From NCBI RefSeq assembly GCF_900142465.1, contig NZ_FRAX01000017.1:1-64000 (forward strand): a stretch of 64,000 nucleotides of DNA, written 5' to 3'. The position numbers and the translations under genes are program-made. The notes beneath the pieces were generated by a model. That model did not search any database. It worked only from the letters and a program-made list of their open reading frames with translations, and had not been told where the DNA came from. How positions within the stretch are numbered: the first letter of the stretch is position 1; each line of letters begins with the position of its first letter. This document shows positions 1-8,068 of this stretch, piece after piece. This DNA is from Fibrobacter sp. UWH6. Its GTDB lineage: Bacteria > Fibrobacterota > Fibrobacteria > Fibrobacterales > Fibrobacteraceae.

Positions 1-95
1 ATAGCAGCGGTCAGAGTGGTCTTACCGTGGTCAACGTGGCCGATGGTGCCGATGTTGCAGTGCGGCTTACTTCTGTCAAAATGTTCTTTTGCCAT
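1..95 (-). CDS. tuf: Elongation factor Tu, N-terminal fragment (cut by window edge)
   Basis: EF-Tu delivers aminoacyl-tRNA to the ribosome as a GTPase. Read on the minus strand from the ATG at 93-95, the first 31 codons give [16 protein letters not shown] followed by [15 protein letters not shown]. This is the characteristic EF-Tu start with the G1 P-loop [13 protein letters not shown] Shine-Dalgarno lies six bases upstream. The rest of the gene is outside the window. The gene diverges from the GH45 gene at 635. Confidence 0.97.
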
Positions 96-634
96 TTTTT
101 CCTCTTCTTCAGCAGAAGGTTTATCGCTTCGAAACCTAGGAACGACGCGGGTTTGCGTGAGATTCCTGTTATTCCGACAGAGCATAGGAAGCGGTACTCT
201 GCGGATTTTGTCGCGTAAATTTAGCAAATCCACAAAAAATTTCAAGGATTTTTCTTTGTTTTTTTGCAGAAAACGGCAATTTTGGCTTATCAACACCCCT
301 TTCCCGACGATCCTTTTTCGGTCTGCGTTTCCTACCGCGTACCCATCCAAAAACGCCATTTTTTTACAAATTTTTGAGGGTCATCAAACAACAGAACCCA
401 CTAAATTCAGTTTATCAACACAATAACAACATTCAATCAACAAACAAAACGTACCAGAAGCCATTATTTCTACAATTGTAAAAAGAATTTTACATATTAA
501 GAATTTACATTAGTTTACATTCCGGAAACACCTTGGGAACGTTTTCAATCACACCGAAAAAATATTTTACACCATAGACGTAAGTATATATCTATCTTTG
601 ACTTGGTTTATGGGCATCCTTAGGTAAAGAGAAT
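96..634. other. Intergenic region between tuf and the first GH45 gene
   Basis: No convincing gene is seen. The stretch becomes AT-rich after position 200 and must hold the divergent promoters of tuf and the GH45 gene. Two copies of TTATCAACA (287-295 and 412-420) lie here on the plus strand. Two more copies occur in another intergenic region at 37.1 kb. Open frames in this stretch have no ribosome binding site or recognisable protein. Confidence 0.6.
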
Positions 635-2137
635 ATGAAGAATCCTTTTTTCAAGACGATGATCAAGGCGATCCTGATCGCCGGCATGGCCATCGCGGTA
701 TGCAACTGCGGTGATGATTCCACTTCTGCAAACAACGACAACAACGGCAATGTCAACACTCCCGTTGCACTGGGCGAGCCCACCAGGCATTACAACGACA
801 ACGGCCTGGACGTCTACATCACTGAAGACGGCAGAGTCCTTGATGCCAACGGCCTGCAGGTCGGCTTTACAGACAAGGATTCCGGATCGATCATGACTAT
901 GGAAGGCGCCACCCTGGCTACCGGCGTAGACTTTAACGCCCTTCCCCTCATTCCGGCAGCAAGCGGCACCAAGCCCTCCAAGGTCCTTAACGCCGCCGGT
1001 CAGGACTACGTCATTTCTCCTGCCGTCGACAACGCCTTCGACGCCGAGGGCCACGCCCTGGGCACCGTCACTGACGCAAGCGGTGTACAGACCGGCTATT
1101 TCGTCTACATCACTGACAGCTATGGTTACATCACTACCCTGGATATGACCATCGCCCTCCAGGACATCGACCTGAACCAGTATCCGGACTACAACCCGAC
1201 GGCCGCTTCTTCTGCAAGCCAGCAGGAAACTCCGGTCCCCACCCTGTCTAGCGAAACGGTCATTCTTACCAGTTCCGACAGCCAGCAGGCCCTGTCTTCC
1301 AGCAATCAGCAGCCGGCATCTAGCGCCCAGCAGCCCAAGTCTTCCGCTAGCCAGCCTAAGTCTTCTGACAGCCAGCCCACCAGCTCCGCTGCAAAGGGCT
1401 GCCCCGAAATCAAGTACGTTTCCGGCGGCGAAAGCGGTAGCGGCCACGCCACCAGATACTGGGACTGCTGCAAGCCCAGCTGCTCCTGGAAGGAAAACGC
1501 AGGCGACCACCGCGCAAAACAGTGCAGCGTGAACAGCACCACCCTGATTACCGACCCCAGCTCCCAGAGCGTCTGCGACGGCGGTAACGCAATGACCTGC
1601 ACCAGCCAGACCGCATTTACCATCGAAGGCTGCGACAATATCGGTTTCGCCTTCGCTGCCGTGCCCGCCTTCAAGAGCGCCTGCGGCAGGTGCTTCGAGC
1701 TGACTTTCACCGGTCAGGGCAAGTACGAAACCAAGATGAACCACCAAAAGCTCCAGGGCAAGAAGCTCATCGTCATGGCCTCCAATGTCGGTGGCGACGT
1801 GTCTAACGGACAGTTCGACATCATGATCCCCGGTGGCGGCTACGGTGCATTCGACGGTTGTTCCGGCAAGATGGACTGGGGCGACATGAGAAATTCCGAA
1901 CGCTACGGCGGCCTGTTGAGCGATTGCGAAAACCAGGTGGGTTACTCCGGCAACGATAGTCAGATCTACACCAAGCGCAAGGAATGCCTGGTCGGCAAGT
2001 GCAACAGCATCTTCGCCAAGGACGAAGCCGCCAAGGAAGGCTGCCTGTTCCTGGCCAACTTCATGGAAGCTGCAGGCAACCCGACCCACACCTACAAGGA
2101 AGTGGAATGCCCCAAGGAATTGGCTGACCGCTATTAA
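635..2137 (+). CDS. GH45 endoglucanase, secreted lipoprotein (1 of 3)
   Basis: Endo-beta-1,4-glucanase of glycoside hydrolase family 45 (inverting), expected on the cell surface and acting on cellulose or other beta-glucans. The N-terminus is hydrophobic and ends in cysteines (C23/C25), suggesting a lipoprotein. Residues about 30-190 are an unassigned domain. Residues about 190-255 are a Ser/Gln/Lys linker with repeated QPKSS-like units. The catalytic domain follows. Family 45 signatures are ATRYWDCCK with D277 (the Humicola Asp10 equivalent) and GGDVSNGQFDIMIPGGG with D388 and D395 (Asp114 and Asp121 equivalents). Many cysteines suggest disulfides. A second GH45 gene follows in the same direction after a terminator, so the two are tandem paralogs but separate transcripts. 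Confidence 0.93.
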   Translation: MKNPFFKTMIKAILIAGMAIAVCNCGDDSTSANNDNNGNVNTPVALGEPTRHYNDNGLDVYITEDGRVLDANGLQVGFTDKDSGSIMTMEGATLATGVDFNALPLIPAASGTKPSKVLNAAGQDYVISPAVDNAFDAEGHALGTVTDASGVQTGYFVYITDSYGYITTLDMTIALQDIDLNQYPDYNPTAASSASQQETPVPTLSSETVILTSSDSQQALSSSNQQPASSAQQPKSSASQPKSSDSQPTSSAAKGCPEIKYVSGGESGSGHATRYWDCCKPSCSWKENAGDHRAKQCSVNSTTLITDPSSQSVCDGGNAMTCTSQTAFTIEGCDNIGFAFAAVPAFKSACGRCFELTFTGQGKYETKMNHQKLQGKKLIVMASNVGGDVSNGQFDIMIPGGGYGAFDGCSGKMDWGDMRNSERYGGLLSDCENQVGYSGNDSQIYTKRKECLVGKCNSIFAKDEAAKEGCLFLANFMEAAGNPTHTYKEVECPKELADRY

Positions 2138-2167
2138 TACCGCGTTCGACGCCATTCAGTAAATTAG

Positions 2168-2197
2168 AAGTCTCGGCCCGCAGGCCGGGGCTTTTTT
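2168..2197 (+). terminator. Rho-independent terminator of the first GH45 gene
   Basis: An 11-bp stem with G-U pairs (AAGTCTCGGCC / GGCCGGGGCTT) and a CGCA loop runs into a T6 tract at 2192-2197. It lies 30 bases after the GH45 stop codon. Confidence 0.85.
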
Positions 2198-2340
2198 CGT
2201 AACTTCATATCTTACAAAAATTTACACACGTAAACCCTTTACAGATACTATCTTTCCGCACGGATGGAATTGGAAGACTTTTATTGGTGTAAAGTCAAGT
2301 TTTCTCGTACACCTAGCATACAACCCCTACTGAGGTCGAA

Positions 2341-3945
2341 ATGAAACGTCAATTCTTGAAGTCCGTTCTGCTCATCAGCTCCGTGGCAGCACTCATGAGC
2401 TGTTCCGAAGAAGCCGTCGACGCAATCGCAAACAATATTCCCGACCAGTCTCTTGTCACTTCTAGTGCAGACGCATCTGCACCCAACGTCCTTACTGCAA
2501 CCGAGCCCTGCTTCGTGTTCAATACCGACAACCAGACTTACCTCATCAACGGTAATCTCGAAGTGAAGACCGCCGCCGGCGAAATTGTCGGTTCTTATGA
2601 CGGCGCTACCATGACCATCAAGAATCTGGCCGGCGTCACCATGTTCGAAAGCGTGGACATCAGCGCCTTGGAATACAAGGACGTTGGAGAAGTTATCCCC
2701 ACCGTTATCGCTCCCGCTTCCTCTGCTTCTAGCCTTCCTAACGAAACCGCTCCCACTTCCAGCGCTTCTCTGCAGGACAACAACCAGAACCAGACTGCTA
2801 CTTCTAGCGCTACTCAGCAGAACAACCAGAACCAGACTGCTACTTCCAGCGCCGCTCAGCAGAACAACAACCAGAACCAGACTGCTACTTCTAGCGCCGC
2901 TCAGCAGAACGACCAGCCGCAGCAGGGTTCCGACGGTACCTGCTTCGACAAGCTCTCTAATAAGTATGTGAAGCCCTACACCGAACTGGTAGGCAAGAAC
3001 GGCGAAAAGTACGCCTACAAGAACGACTGCTCCATCGATTGCTGGTGGGACGGCAGCAACAACAACTGCGCAAACATCGGTTCTGGCAACGGCTCCAACA
3101 ATAACAACAACAATAACAACCAGCAGCAGCCTCAGTCTTCTAACAGCCAGCAGCAGGCAAAGTCCTCCGCTAGCCAGCAGGCAAAGTCTTCTGCTAGCCA
3201 GCAGCCTGCATCCAGCGCTTCCAACACCAACAATGGTACAACTCCCAACTTCAAGATTGTTAGCGGCGGTAAGAGCGGTTCCGGCTACGCAACCCGTTAC
3301 TGGGATAGCTGCAAGCCTCACTGCGCATGGAAGGGCAAGGCCGGTCCGGCAAGCACCCCGACCCGCACCTGCCACGCTGATGGCTCCCTGGCTGGCGCCG
3401 ATGAAAAGTCCGCATGCGATGGCGGTACTGCAGGTACCTGCCTGAGCCAGATCCCCCAGATCATTAACGATAACCTGGCATACGCATTCGCAGCAACTCC
3501 GGGTGGCGAAGGCGACTGCGGCCGTTGCTACCTCCTGACTTTCGACGGCAATGGTCACGACCAGAACCCCGCACGTAACAAGGCTCTCGCCAACAAGAAG
3601 CTGGTGGTCATGTCCAGCAACATCGGTTACGACGTTGCCGGCGGCCAGTTCGACTTGATGATCCCGGGTGGTGGCGTCGGTGCATTCTCCGGCTGCCGCG
3701 TCATGGGACTTTCCTGCAACGGTAAGCAGTACGGTGGTCTCCTGGGCACCTGCCAGGACAAGTACAACAACAGCACCGACAAGCTCCTGGATTGCTTGAA
3801 GTCTAGCTGCAAGACTGAATACGGCAACAACACCCAGGCTTACGAAGGCTGCATGTTCATGGCAACTTGGATGAACGGCGCAGACAATCCGACCCTGAAG
3901 TACCAGGAAATCGAATGCCCGTCTGAACTTTCCGCAAGATGGTAA
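2341..3945 (+). CDS. GH45 endoglucanase, secreted lipoprotein (2 of 3)
   Basis: Second family 45 endoglucanase. The N-terminus MKRQFLKSVLL leads to the lipobox-like AALMSC, so lipidation at C21 is likely. A short N-terminal domain is followed by an Asn/Gln/Thr/Ser linker of near-identical units (QNNQNQTATSSA type, about residues 140-195). A small Cys-containing insert (about 198-240) and a second Asn/Gln/Ser linker (about 245-300) come next. The catalytic domain carries ATRYWDSCKPHC with D322 and YDVAGGQFDLMIPGGG with D431 and D438. The CC of the first paralog's RYWDCCK is SC here. The protein is probably cell-surface and active on cellulose. It is followed by its own terminator. Confidence 0.93.
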   Translation: MKRQFLKSVLLISSVAALMSCSEEAVDAIANNIPDQSLVTSSADASAPNVLTATEPCFVFNTDNQTYLINGNLEVKTAAGEIVGSYDGATMTIKNLAGVTMFESVDISALEYKDVGEVIPTVIAPASSASSLPNETAPTSSASLQDNNQNQTATSSATQQNNQNQTATSSAAQQNNNQNQTATSSAAQQNDQPQQGSDGTCFDKLSNKYVKPYTELVGKNGEKYAYKNDCSIDCWWDGSNNNCANIGSGNGSNNNNNNNNQQQPQSSNSQQQAKSSASQQAKSSASQQPASSASNTNNGTTPNFKIVSGGKSGSGYATRYWDSCKPHCAWKGKAGPASTPTRTCHADGSLAGADEKSACDGGTAGTCLSQIPQIINDNLAYAFAATPGGEGDCGRCYLLTFDGNGHDQNPARNKALANKKLVVMSSNIGYDVAGGQFDLMIPGGGVGAFSGCRVMGLSCNGKQYGGLLGTCQDKYNNSTDKLLDCLKSSCKTEYGNNTQAYEGCMFMATWMNGADNPTLKYQEIECPSELSARW

Positions 3946-3973
3946 TCTGGCGCTAAGCTGCAAGAACTTAAAG

Positions 3974-3998
3974 GCCCCGACGAATGTCGGGGCTTTTT
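3974..3998 (+). terminator. Rho-independent terminator of the second GH45 gene
   Basis: A perfect 8-bp stem GCCCCGAC / GTCGGGGC with a GAAT loop is followed by a T5 tract. Confidence 0.9.
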
Positions 3999-4061
3999 CT
4001 TTTTATAGTTTGCGGAACCTGCCAGACGTCCACCCAAAAAGAGCGGCCCGCCCATCCGAAA

Positions 4062-5156
4062 TTACTTCTTGACAATATTGTCCAGGAATTCGATAGTCAC
4101 GCTATAGGCGTGATCGCGGACTTCCTTGCGGGAAAGGTAAAGGTCGTGCAAGGCCCCTGGAATCTGCACCAGGCGCACATCCGGTCCCAGGTGGGCACCG
4201 TAATTGCGGATATCGTCTACGTTCAAGACGCCATCGCAACGGGTGTACTCATCGCTCCATTCGTCTTCGTTGACGCTACAGCCGCTGTGCATCACGAGGA
4301 TCGGCGAGACAAGATCCATCCCGGCCTTTACGATATCCTGGGCGTCACAGATGGCGGCAGACCAGCCGAAATCCACGGGGATGCTGCCCGGCACCTTCAA
4401 GGTCGTATTGTATTCCCATTCTCCCTTCATGCTCTTGAGCAGGCTTTCGCTGTAGGCGTCGCTGCTGCTGCGGGGAATCGGGATGTTCGGGAAGTAATGT
4501 CCGATAGGCGCAAGAACGGGAATGATCACATCGCGCATGAGCCAGGAGTAATTCATCTCCATGAAGGGGCTGTTCAGCACGATAGCATCGAAGTCCTTGC
4601 CCTTTTCGCGGACGTCGGCGTACACCAGAGAAATCAGGCCGCCGGTACTGTGTCCCAATAAAACCTTGGGCACATCCTTGCCGACTGCCGCCTCGATTTT
4701 CTTCCAGGCGGAATCGATTTCCGGGAAATAGCTGGTTACGTCCCTGAGCTCACCCAGCACTTCGCCCTGGCGGTAGGAACGACCGTAATTGTGCAGGTCG
4801 ATAGCGAAGAAGGCATAGCCTGCGGAATCCAGCTTTTCGGCCGTTAAAGTCTGGAAGTAATAGTCGTTAAAGCCGTGAATATAGAGCACGGCCGCCTTGG
4901 GCTTATTGACAGTTCCGTTCAGAGAATCCTGGGGAGCTGCAGTGGAATCCTGTACAACTGCGGAATCCTGGGGCGCAGACTTGCCGGACGCTCCGAATGG
5001 ATAGCTTACAAGCGTTGCGCGATACTGGTTGTTGTCTCCAGCATCGTAGAATTCGGCCGTGAACGGCTCGCCCAGAAACGGGTCCACCACGGCCTGGGCA
5101 AAGGCCATAGAAACAAGGCCCCCCATCAACGCAGATGTAAAAACAGTAAATCTCAT
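4062..5156 (-). CDS. Secreted alpha/beta hydrolase (serine lipase/esterase-like)
   Basis: 364 residues with a Sec signal peptide (MRFTVFTSALMGGLVSMAFA) and a GAGG ribosome site just before the start. Residues about 57-86 are a Ser/Asp/Gln/Pro linker with repeated QDS units. The hydrolase core begins with VLYIHGFNDYY (oxyanion region). The nucleophile elbow is GHSTGG with S170. The candidate acid lies in the LVSPILVMHSG stretch or the DD following it, and the histidine is in GALHDLYLS. The pattern fits the Hydrolase_4/monoacylglycerol-lipase-like group, so an ester-bond hydrolase in the periplasm or outside is likely. The substrate is unknown. It is convergent with the upstream GH45 gene. Confidence 0.8.
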   Translation of the reverse strand: MRFTVFTSALMGGLVSMAFAQAVVDPFLGEPFTAEFYDAGDNNQYRATLVSYPFGASGKSAPQDSAVVQDSTAAPQDSLNGTVNKPKAAVLYIHGFNDYYFQTLTAEKLDSAGYAFFAIDLHNYGRSYRQGEVLGELRDVTSYFPEIDSAWKKIEAAVGKDVPKVLLGHSTGGLISLVYADVREKGKDFDAIVLNSPFMEMNYSWLMRDVIIPVLAPIGHYFPNIPIPRSSSDAYSESLLKSMKGEWEYNTTLKVPGSIPVDFGWSAAICDAQDIVKAGMDLVSPILVMHSGCSVNEDEWSDEYTRCDGVLNVDDIRNYGAHLGPDVRLVQIPGALHDLYLSRKEVRDHAYSVTIEFLDNIVKK

Positions 5157-5346
5157 AACCTCAAAGAAATATAGTTCTTAAAGTACCTTAAAAAGCTCAA
5201 ATTTTCAAATAAAAACAGAATAAGCCGTCTTTTTTGGAATATCAAACTGGGCTGTCTATACAAGCGAATAAAGAAAACGTCTGTTTTTTTGACATTTTTT
5301 GTCAGACAAGCAATGCTAATTTTATAAAGAAAATAAGGAGGCCGTT

Positions 5347-6504
5347 ATGAACCAGCTCAAGATTATTCACGACGACATCACCCGAGTCACGGCAGACGCC
5401 ATCGTCAATTCCGCCAACCCCTTCCCTATCTGCGGTGGAAGTACCGAAGCCCTGATCTTCGATGCAGCCGGACACGACCAGCTCCTGGAAGCCCGCGAAA
5501 AGATCGGCTACCTGGACGTTTGCGATGTGGCCCACACCGATGCCTTTGACCTGAACGCCAAATACATCATCCACGTTTCGGCCCCCCGCTGGAACGACGG
5601 ACGTTCCGGCGAAAAGACCTCCCTGAAATTCTGCTACCAGAACGCCATGCGCAAGGCCCGGGAACTGGGCTGCCATTCCATCGCGTTCCCCCTGCTGTCT
5701 AGCGGCATTTACAGATTCCCTAAGGATTTGGCCCTGGACATCGCCAAGGAATCCATCGAGGAGTTCCTGCAAGGCGACGGAAAGGACTGCGACATTACCG
5801 CCACCATCGTACTCTACGACGACGAAGCGGTCAAAATTTCCGAAGCGCTGTTCGGCAAGATCCAGGAATACATCTACGCCAACTACGTCCCGGAAAATCC
5901 CCAGGAAAATTTCGAAGCACTCAAGTGCTGTTCCTTCAGTGAAGAACCGCTCGGCGACGGTCAAATGGCCGACGACAGTCAAATGGCCGACGACAGTCAA
6001 ATAATCGGCGAAAGCGAAGTCGTCGCAGAAATTTGCGACGCAGCTCCCATTCTTTCCAAGATCAGCAGCAAGTCGGATTTCGACAAGAGCATCAACGAAC
6101 TGCTGAAGGACCCGAAAAGGTTCAAGTCCTTCCGCAAGAAGATGAACGAAATCATGACCGACAGAAGCATCACCAATTCCATGCTGGCCAGGGATTCCGA
6201 CGTAGACCGCAAGGTACTTTCGAAAATCAACAACAGCGATAGCTACACCCCCTCCAAGGAAACGGCCATCGCTATCGCCATCGGCCTCAAGCTGAACTAT
6301 ATCGAGGCGGTGGAATTCCTGTCTTACGCCGGGCGGGCCCTGTCACCCTCCAGCAAGAGCGACCTGATTGTCCAATTCTTCATGGAAAACAAGGAACTGT
6401 TTTACAGGGAAAATCCCGACAGGAATCAATACAAGGTGAACACCCTCAACACGATCCTTTCAACCCATGGAGAAAATTCCCTTGGAGCCAGCCGGAGCCT
6501 CTAA
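5347..6504 (+). CDS. Macro-domain protein with C-terminal HTH-like region
   Basis: Residues 1-170 are a macro domain, the fold that binds ADP-ribose or removes it from targets. They carry VNSANPFPICGGSTEALI (ligand loop 1) and LLSSGIYRFP (loop 2). Loop 1 has STEALI where catalytic family members usually have GVDGAI, so hydrolase activity is uncertain. An acidic spacer follows with a short tandem repeat (QMADDS twice, DNA repeat at about 5958-6000). Residues about 245-370 resemble an XRE-type helix-turn-helix plus helical tail (SMLARDSDVDRKVLSKI). The start has a strong AGGAGG site. The next gene, 107 bases away, is a VWA protein. Pairing of macro and VWA genes suggests one functional unit, which is an inference. 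Confidence 0.8.
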   Translation: MNQLKIIHDDITRVTADAIVNSANPFPICGGSTEALIFDAAGHDQLLEAREKIGYLDVCDVAHTDAFDLNAKYIIHVSAPRWNDGRSGEKTSLKFCYQNAMRKARELGCHSIAFPLLSSGIYRFPKDLALDIAKESIEEFLQGDGKDCDITATIVLYDDEAVKISEALFGKIQEYIYANYVPENPQENFEALKCCSFSEEPLGDGQMADDSQMADDSQIIGESEVVAEICDAAPILSKISSKSDFDKSINELLKDPKRFKSFRKKMNEIMTDRSITNSMLARDSDVDRKVLSKINNSDSYTPSKETAIAIAIGLKLNYIEAVEFLSYAGRALSPSSKSDLIVQFFMENKELFYRENPDRNQYKVNTLNTILSTHGENSLGASRSL

Positions 6505-6511
6505 AAACGAT

Positions 6512-6533
6512 GTCGCCTGGCAGGCGACCTTTC
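6512..6533 (+). terminator. Weak terminator-like hairpin after the macro gene
   Basis: Perfect 7-bp stem GTCGCCT / AGGCGAC with a three-base loop. It is followed only by CTTTCTGTT, so it may attenuate rather than stop transcription into the VWA gene. Confidence 0.4.
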
Positions 6534-6611
6534 TGTTCCCGCAACCACCTATATTGAACGTATCAACAGAGCGATGCAATCCGGCAGTCGCAAAAAAAAG
6601 AGAGGTTCAAT

Positions 6612-7269
6612 ATGAAGCAGGGACTTACAGAAATCGTTTTTATCATGGACCGCAGCGGATCCATGAGCGGCCTTGAGACAGATACCATCGGCGGCTTCAA
6701 CGGCACCATCGAAAAGCAGAAAAAAAGAAGAAGGGGAAGCACTGGTTTCCACCATCCTCTTTGACAATGTTTCCGAGGTTCTTCACGACCGCGTTTCCTT
6801 GGACAAGATTCCGCCCATGACCAGCGAGCAGTACTGCGTTGGCGGAGGCACCGCCCTCATAGACGCCCTAGGCGACGCCATCCATCACATGGGAAACGTA
6901 CACAAGTACGCCCGGGATGAAGACCGCCCCGAAAAGACCATCTTCATCATTACCACCGACGGCTACGAGAATTCCAGCCGCAAGTATTCCGCCGAGCAAG
7001 TACGCCACATGGTAAATCGCCAGAAGGAAAAGTACGGTTGGGAATTCATTTTCCTGGGAGCCAACATCGACGCCGTGGAAACCGCCCGCACTTACGGAAT
7101 CAGCGAGGAACGGGCCGCCAACTACGTCAATGACAAGAGAGGCATCGAGATCATGTGCTGCGCCCAGAGCGCCATCATCAGCGATATCCGAAACAACATC
7201 TGCCACGAGGAACGCGGTCACTGGAAAAAGGAAATGGAACAGGATCATCAGAAGCGCAGCAAGCGTTAA
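6612..7269 (+). pseudogene. VWA-domain protein, frameshifted at an A7 run
   Basis: The start MKQGLTEIVFIMDRSGSMSG contains the MIDAS motif DxSxS of von Willebrand factor A domains, which bind a divalent metal and a protein partner. In this frame the protein ends after about 50 residues. The rest of the domain (KKEEGEALVSTILFDNV onward, with GGTAL and the TTDGYE stretch) continues in the next frame to the TAA at 7267-7269. The frames meet at seven adenines, 6720-6726. Six adenines would restore one continuous VWA protein of about 218 residues. The break is a real mutation, a sequencing or assembly error, or a slippage switch. The downstream codons look intact, so any inactivation is recent. 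Confidence 0.8.
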
Positions 7270-7298
7270 TCTGCAACGGCAGCAAGATTCCGGGGAGC

Positions 7299-7330
7299 AA
7301 AAAAGGACGGTCCGCATTTGCGAACCGCCC
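7299..7330 (-). terminator. Terminator of the small exported protein gene
   Basis: On the minus strand a GC-rich imperfect stem (GGCGGTTCGC / GCGGACCGTCC with G-U pairs, AAAT loop) is followed by T6. It sits between two convergent genes and may work in both directions. Confidence 0.65.
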
Positions 7331-7372
7331 CTTGTTCTTTAAGGAGAGTATGAATTTCTTGACCCGCGCAAA

Positions 7373-7813
7373 CTAGTTTTCGCCGTTGCGCATTTCGGTC
7401 TGTTCACGGTCAATGGTGTACGTCAGATATTCCTTGAAGTCACGGTCGATGGAAACTCCGTCAAAGTCCACATCGTCGTTTTCAAGAACGAATACTGAGG
7501 TAGGATTGTCGATCCAGGCTTCGATATTGACATCGCCAAATCCAATGGTCTTGTCACCTGCAGCTTGCGCCACATACTCGATTTTGGACTTCGGAACCCA
7601 ACCGGTGCAATCTCCCTTGACCAGGGCTTCAGTTTCTGCCTCGCGGAGTAGCGCCAGCTCAGCATTGAAACCCATGGTGCAGAGAATTTTGTCGCCACCC
7701 TTGGTCGCCATCAAATCCAGGTCACCCAATCTGGACTTTACCATCTTGGATGCGAAGGATGATGAAACCATCAGGGCAAAGGCAACGAGCAGTGTAATTT
7801 TCAGCGTCTTCAT
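7373..7813 (-). CDS. Small exported protein of unknown function
   Basis: 146 residues. I place the start at 7813 because a strong AAGGAGG site lies seven bases before that ATG and the protein then begins with a clear signal peptide (MKTLKITLLVAFALMVSSS, cleavage after FA). A longer frame reaching 7873 has no such support. The mature part (about 125 residues, acidic C-terminus, two cysteines) matches no family I can name. The minus-strand leader upstream contains a CCAAC/GTTGG hairpin. The product is periplasmic or secreted. Confidence 0.7.
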   Translation of the reverse strand: MKTLKITLLVAFALMVSSSFASKMVKSRLGDLDLMATKGGDKILCTMGFNAELALLREAETEALVKGDCTGWVPKSKIEYVAQAAGDKTIGFGDVNIEAWIDNPTSVFVLENDDVDFDGVSIDRDFKEYLTYTIDREQTEMRNGEN

Positions 7814-8068
7814 GATAAGCCTCCTTTGCGGCCCTAGAGCCTGTTCGAGAGCAGCGACCCAGCCGTCCCTCACCCAACAAAGTACAAAGTTGGCTTTTTC
7901 CAGACCAGGAAATCTAAGATTTATTTTACAAAACTTATTCCAGGTTGGAATATACCCTGTCTGCGCTTTGGCCCAGGTTTCTTAATTTCTATTTTTTATA
8001 TGGGTCTGCAATTTAGACCTGCTACCTATAAAAAAGATTTTTAGGACCCGCTTAAAAAAGGATTCATC

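Noticed and set aside
620-2155. Long open frames opposite the GH45, ahcY/mtaD, LpoA-like, SGNH and GH10 genes (for example 620-2155 minus, 7982-10786 minus, 37867-39789 plus, 58385-60103 plus)
   Set aside because: They mirror genuine genes with strong codon bias in this GC range, have no ribosome sites and give low-complexity Ala/Val/Gly/His-rich proteins with no family resemblance.
6720-6726. Programmed -1 frameshift in the VWA gene
   Set aside because: A -1 shift on the A7 run gives the wrong frame. Only +1, -2 or loss of one A restores the protein, so mutation, sequencing error or transcript slippage are better explanations.
7874-8068. SAM riboswitch upstream of mtaD
   Set aside because: No recognisable SAM aptamer core, only weak AT-rich stems.
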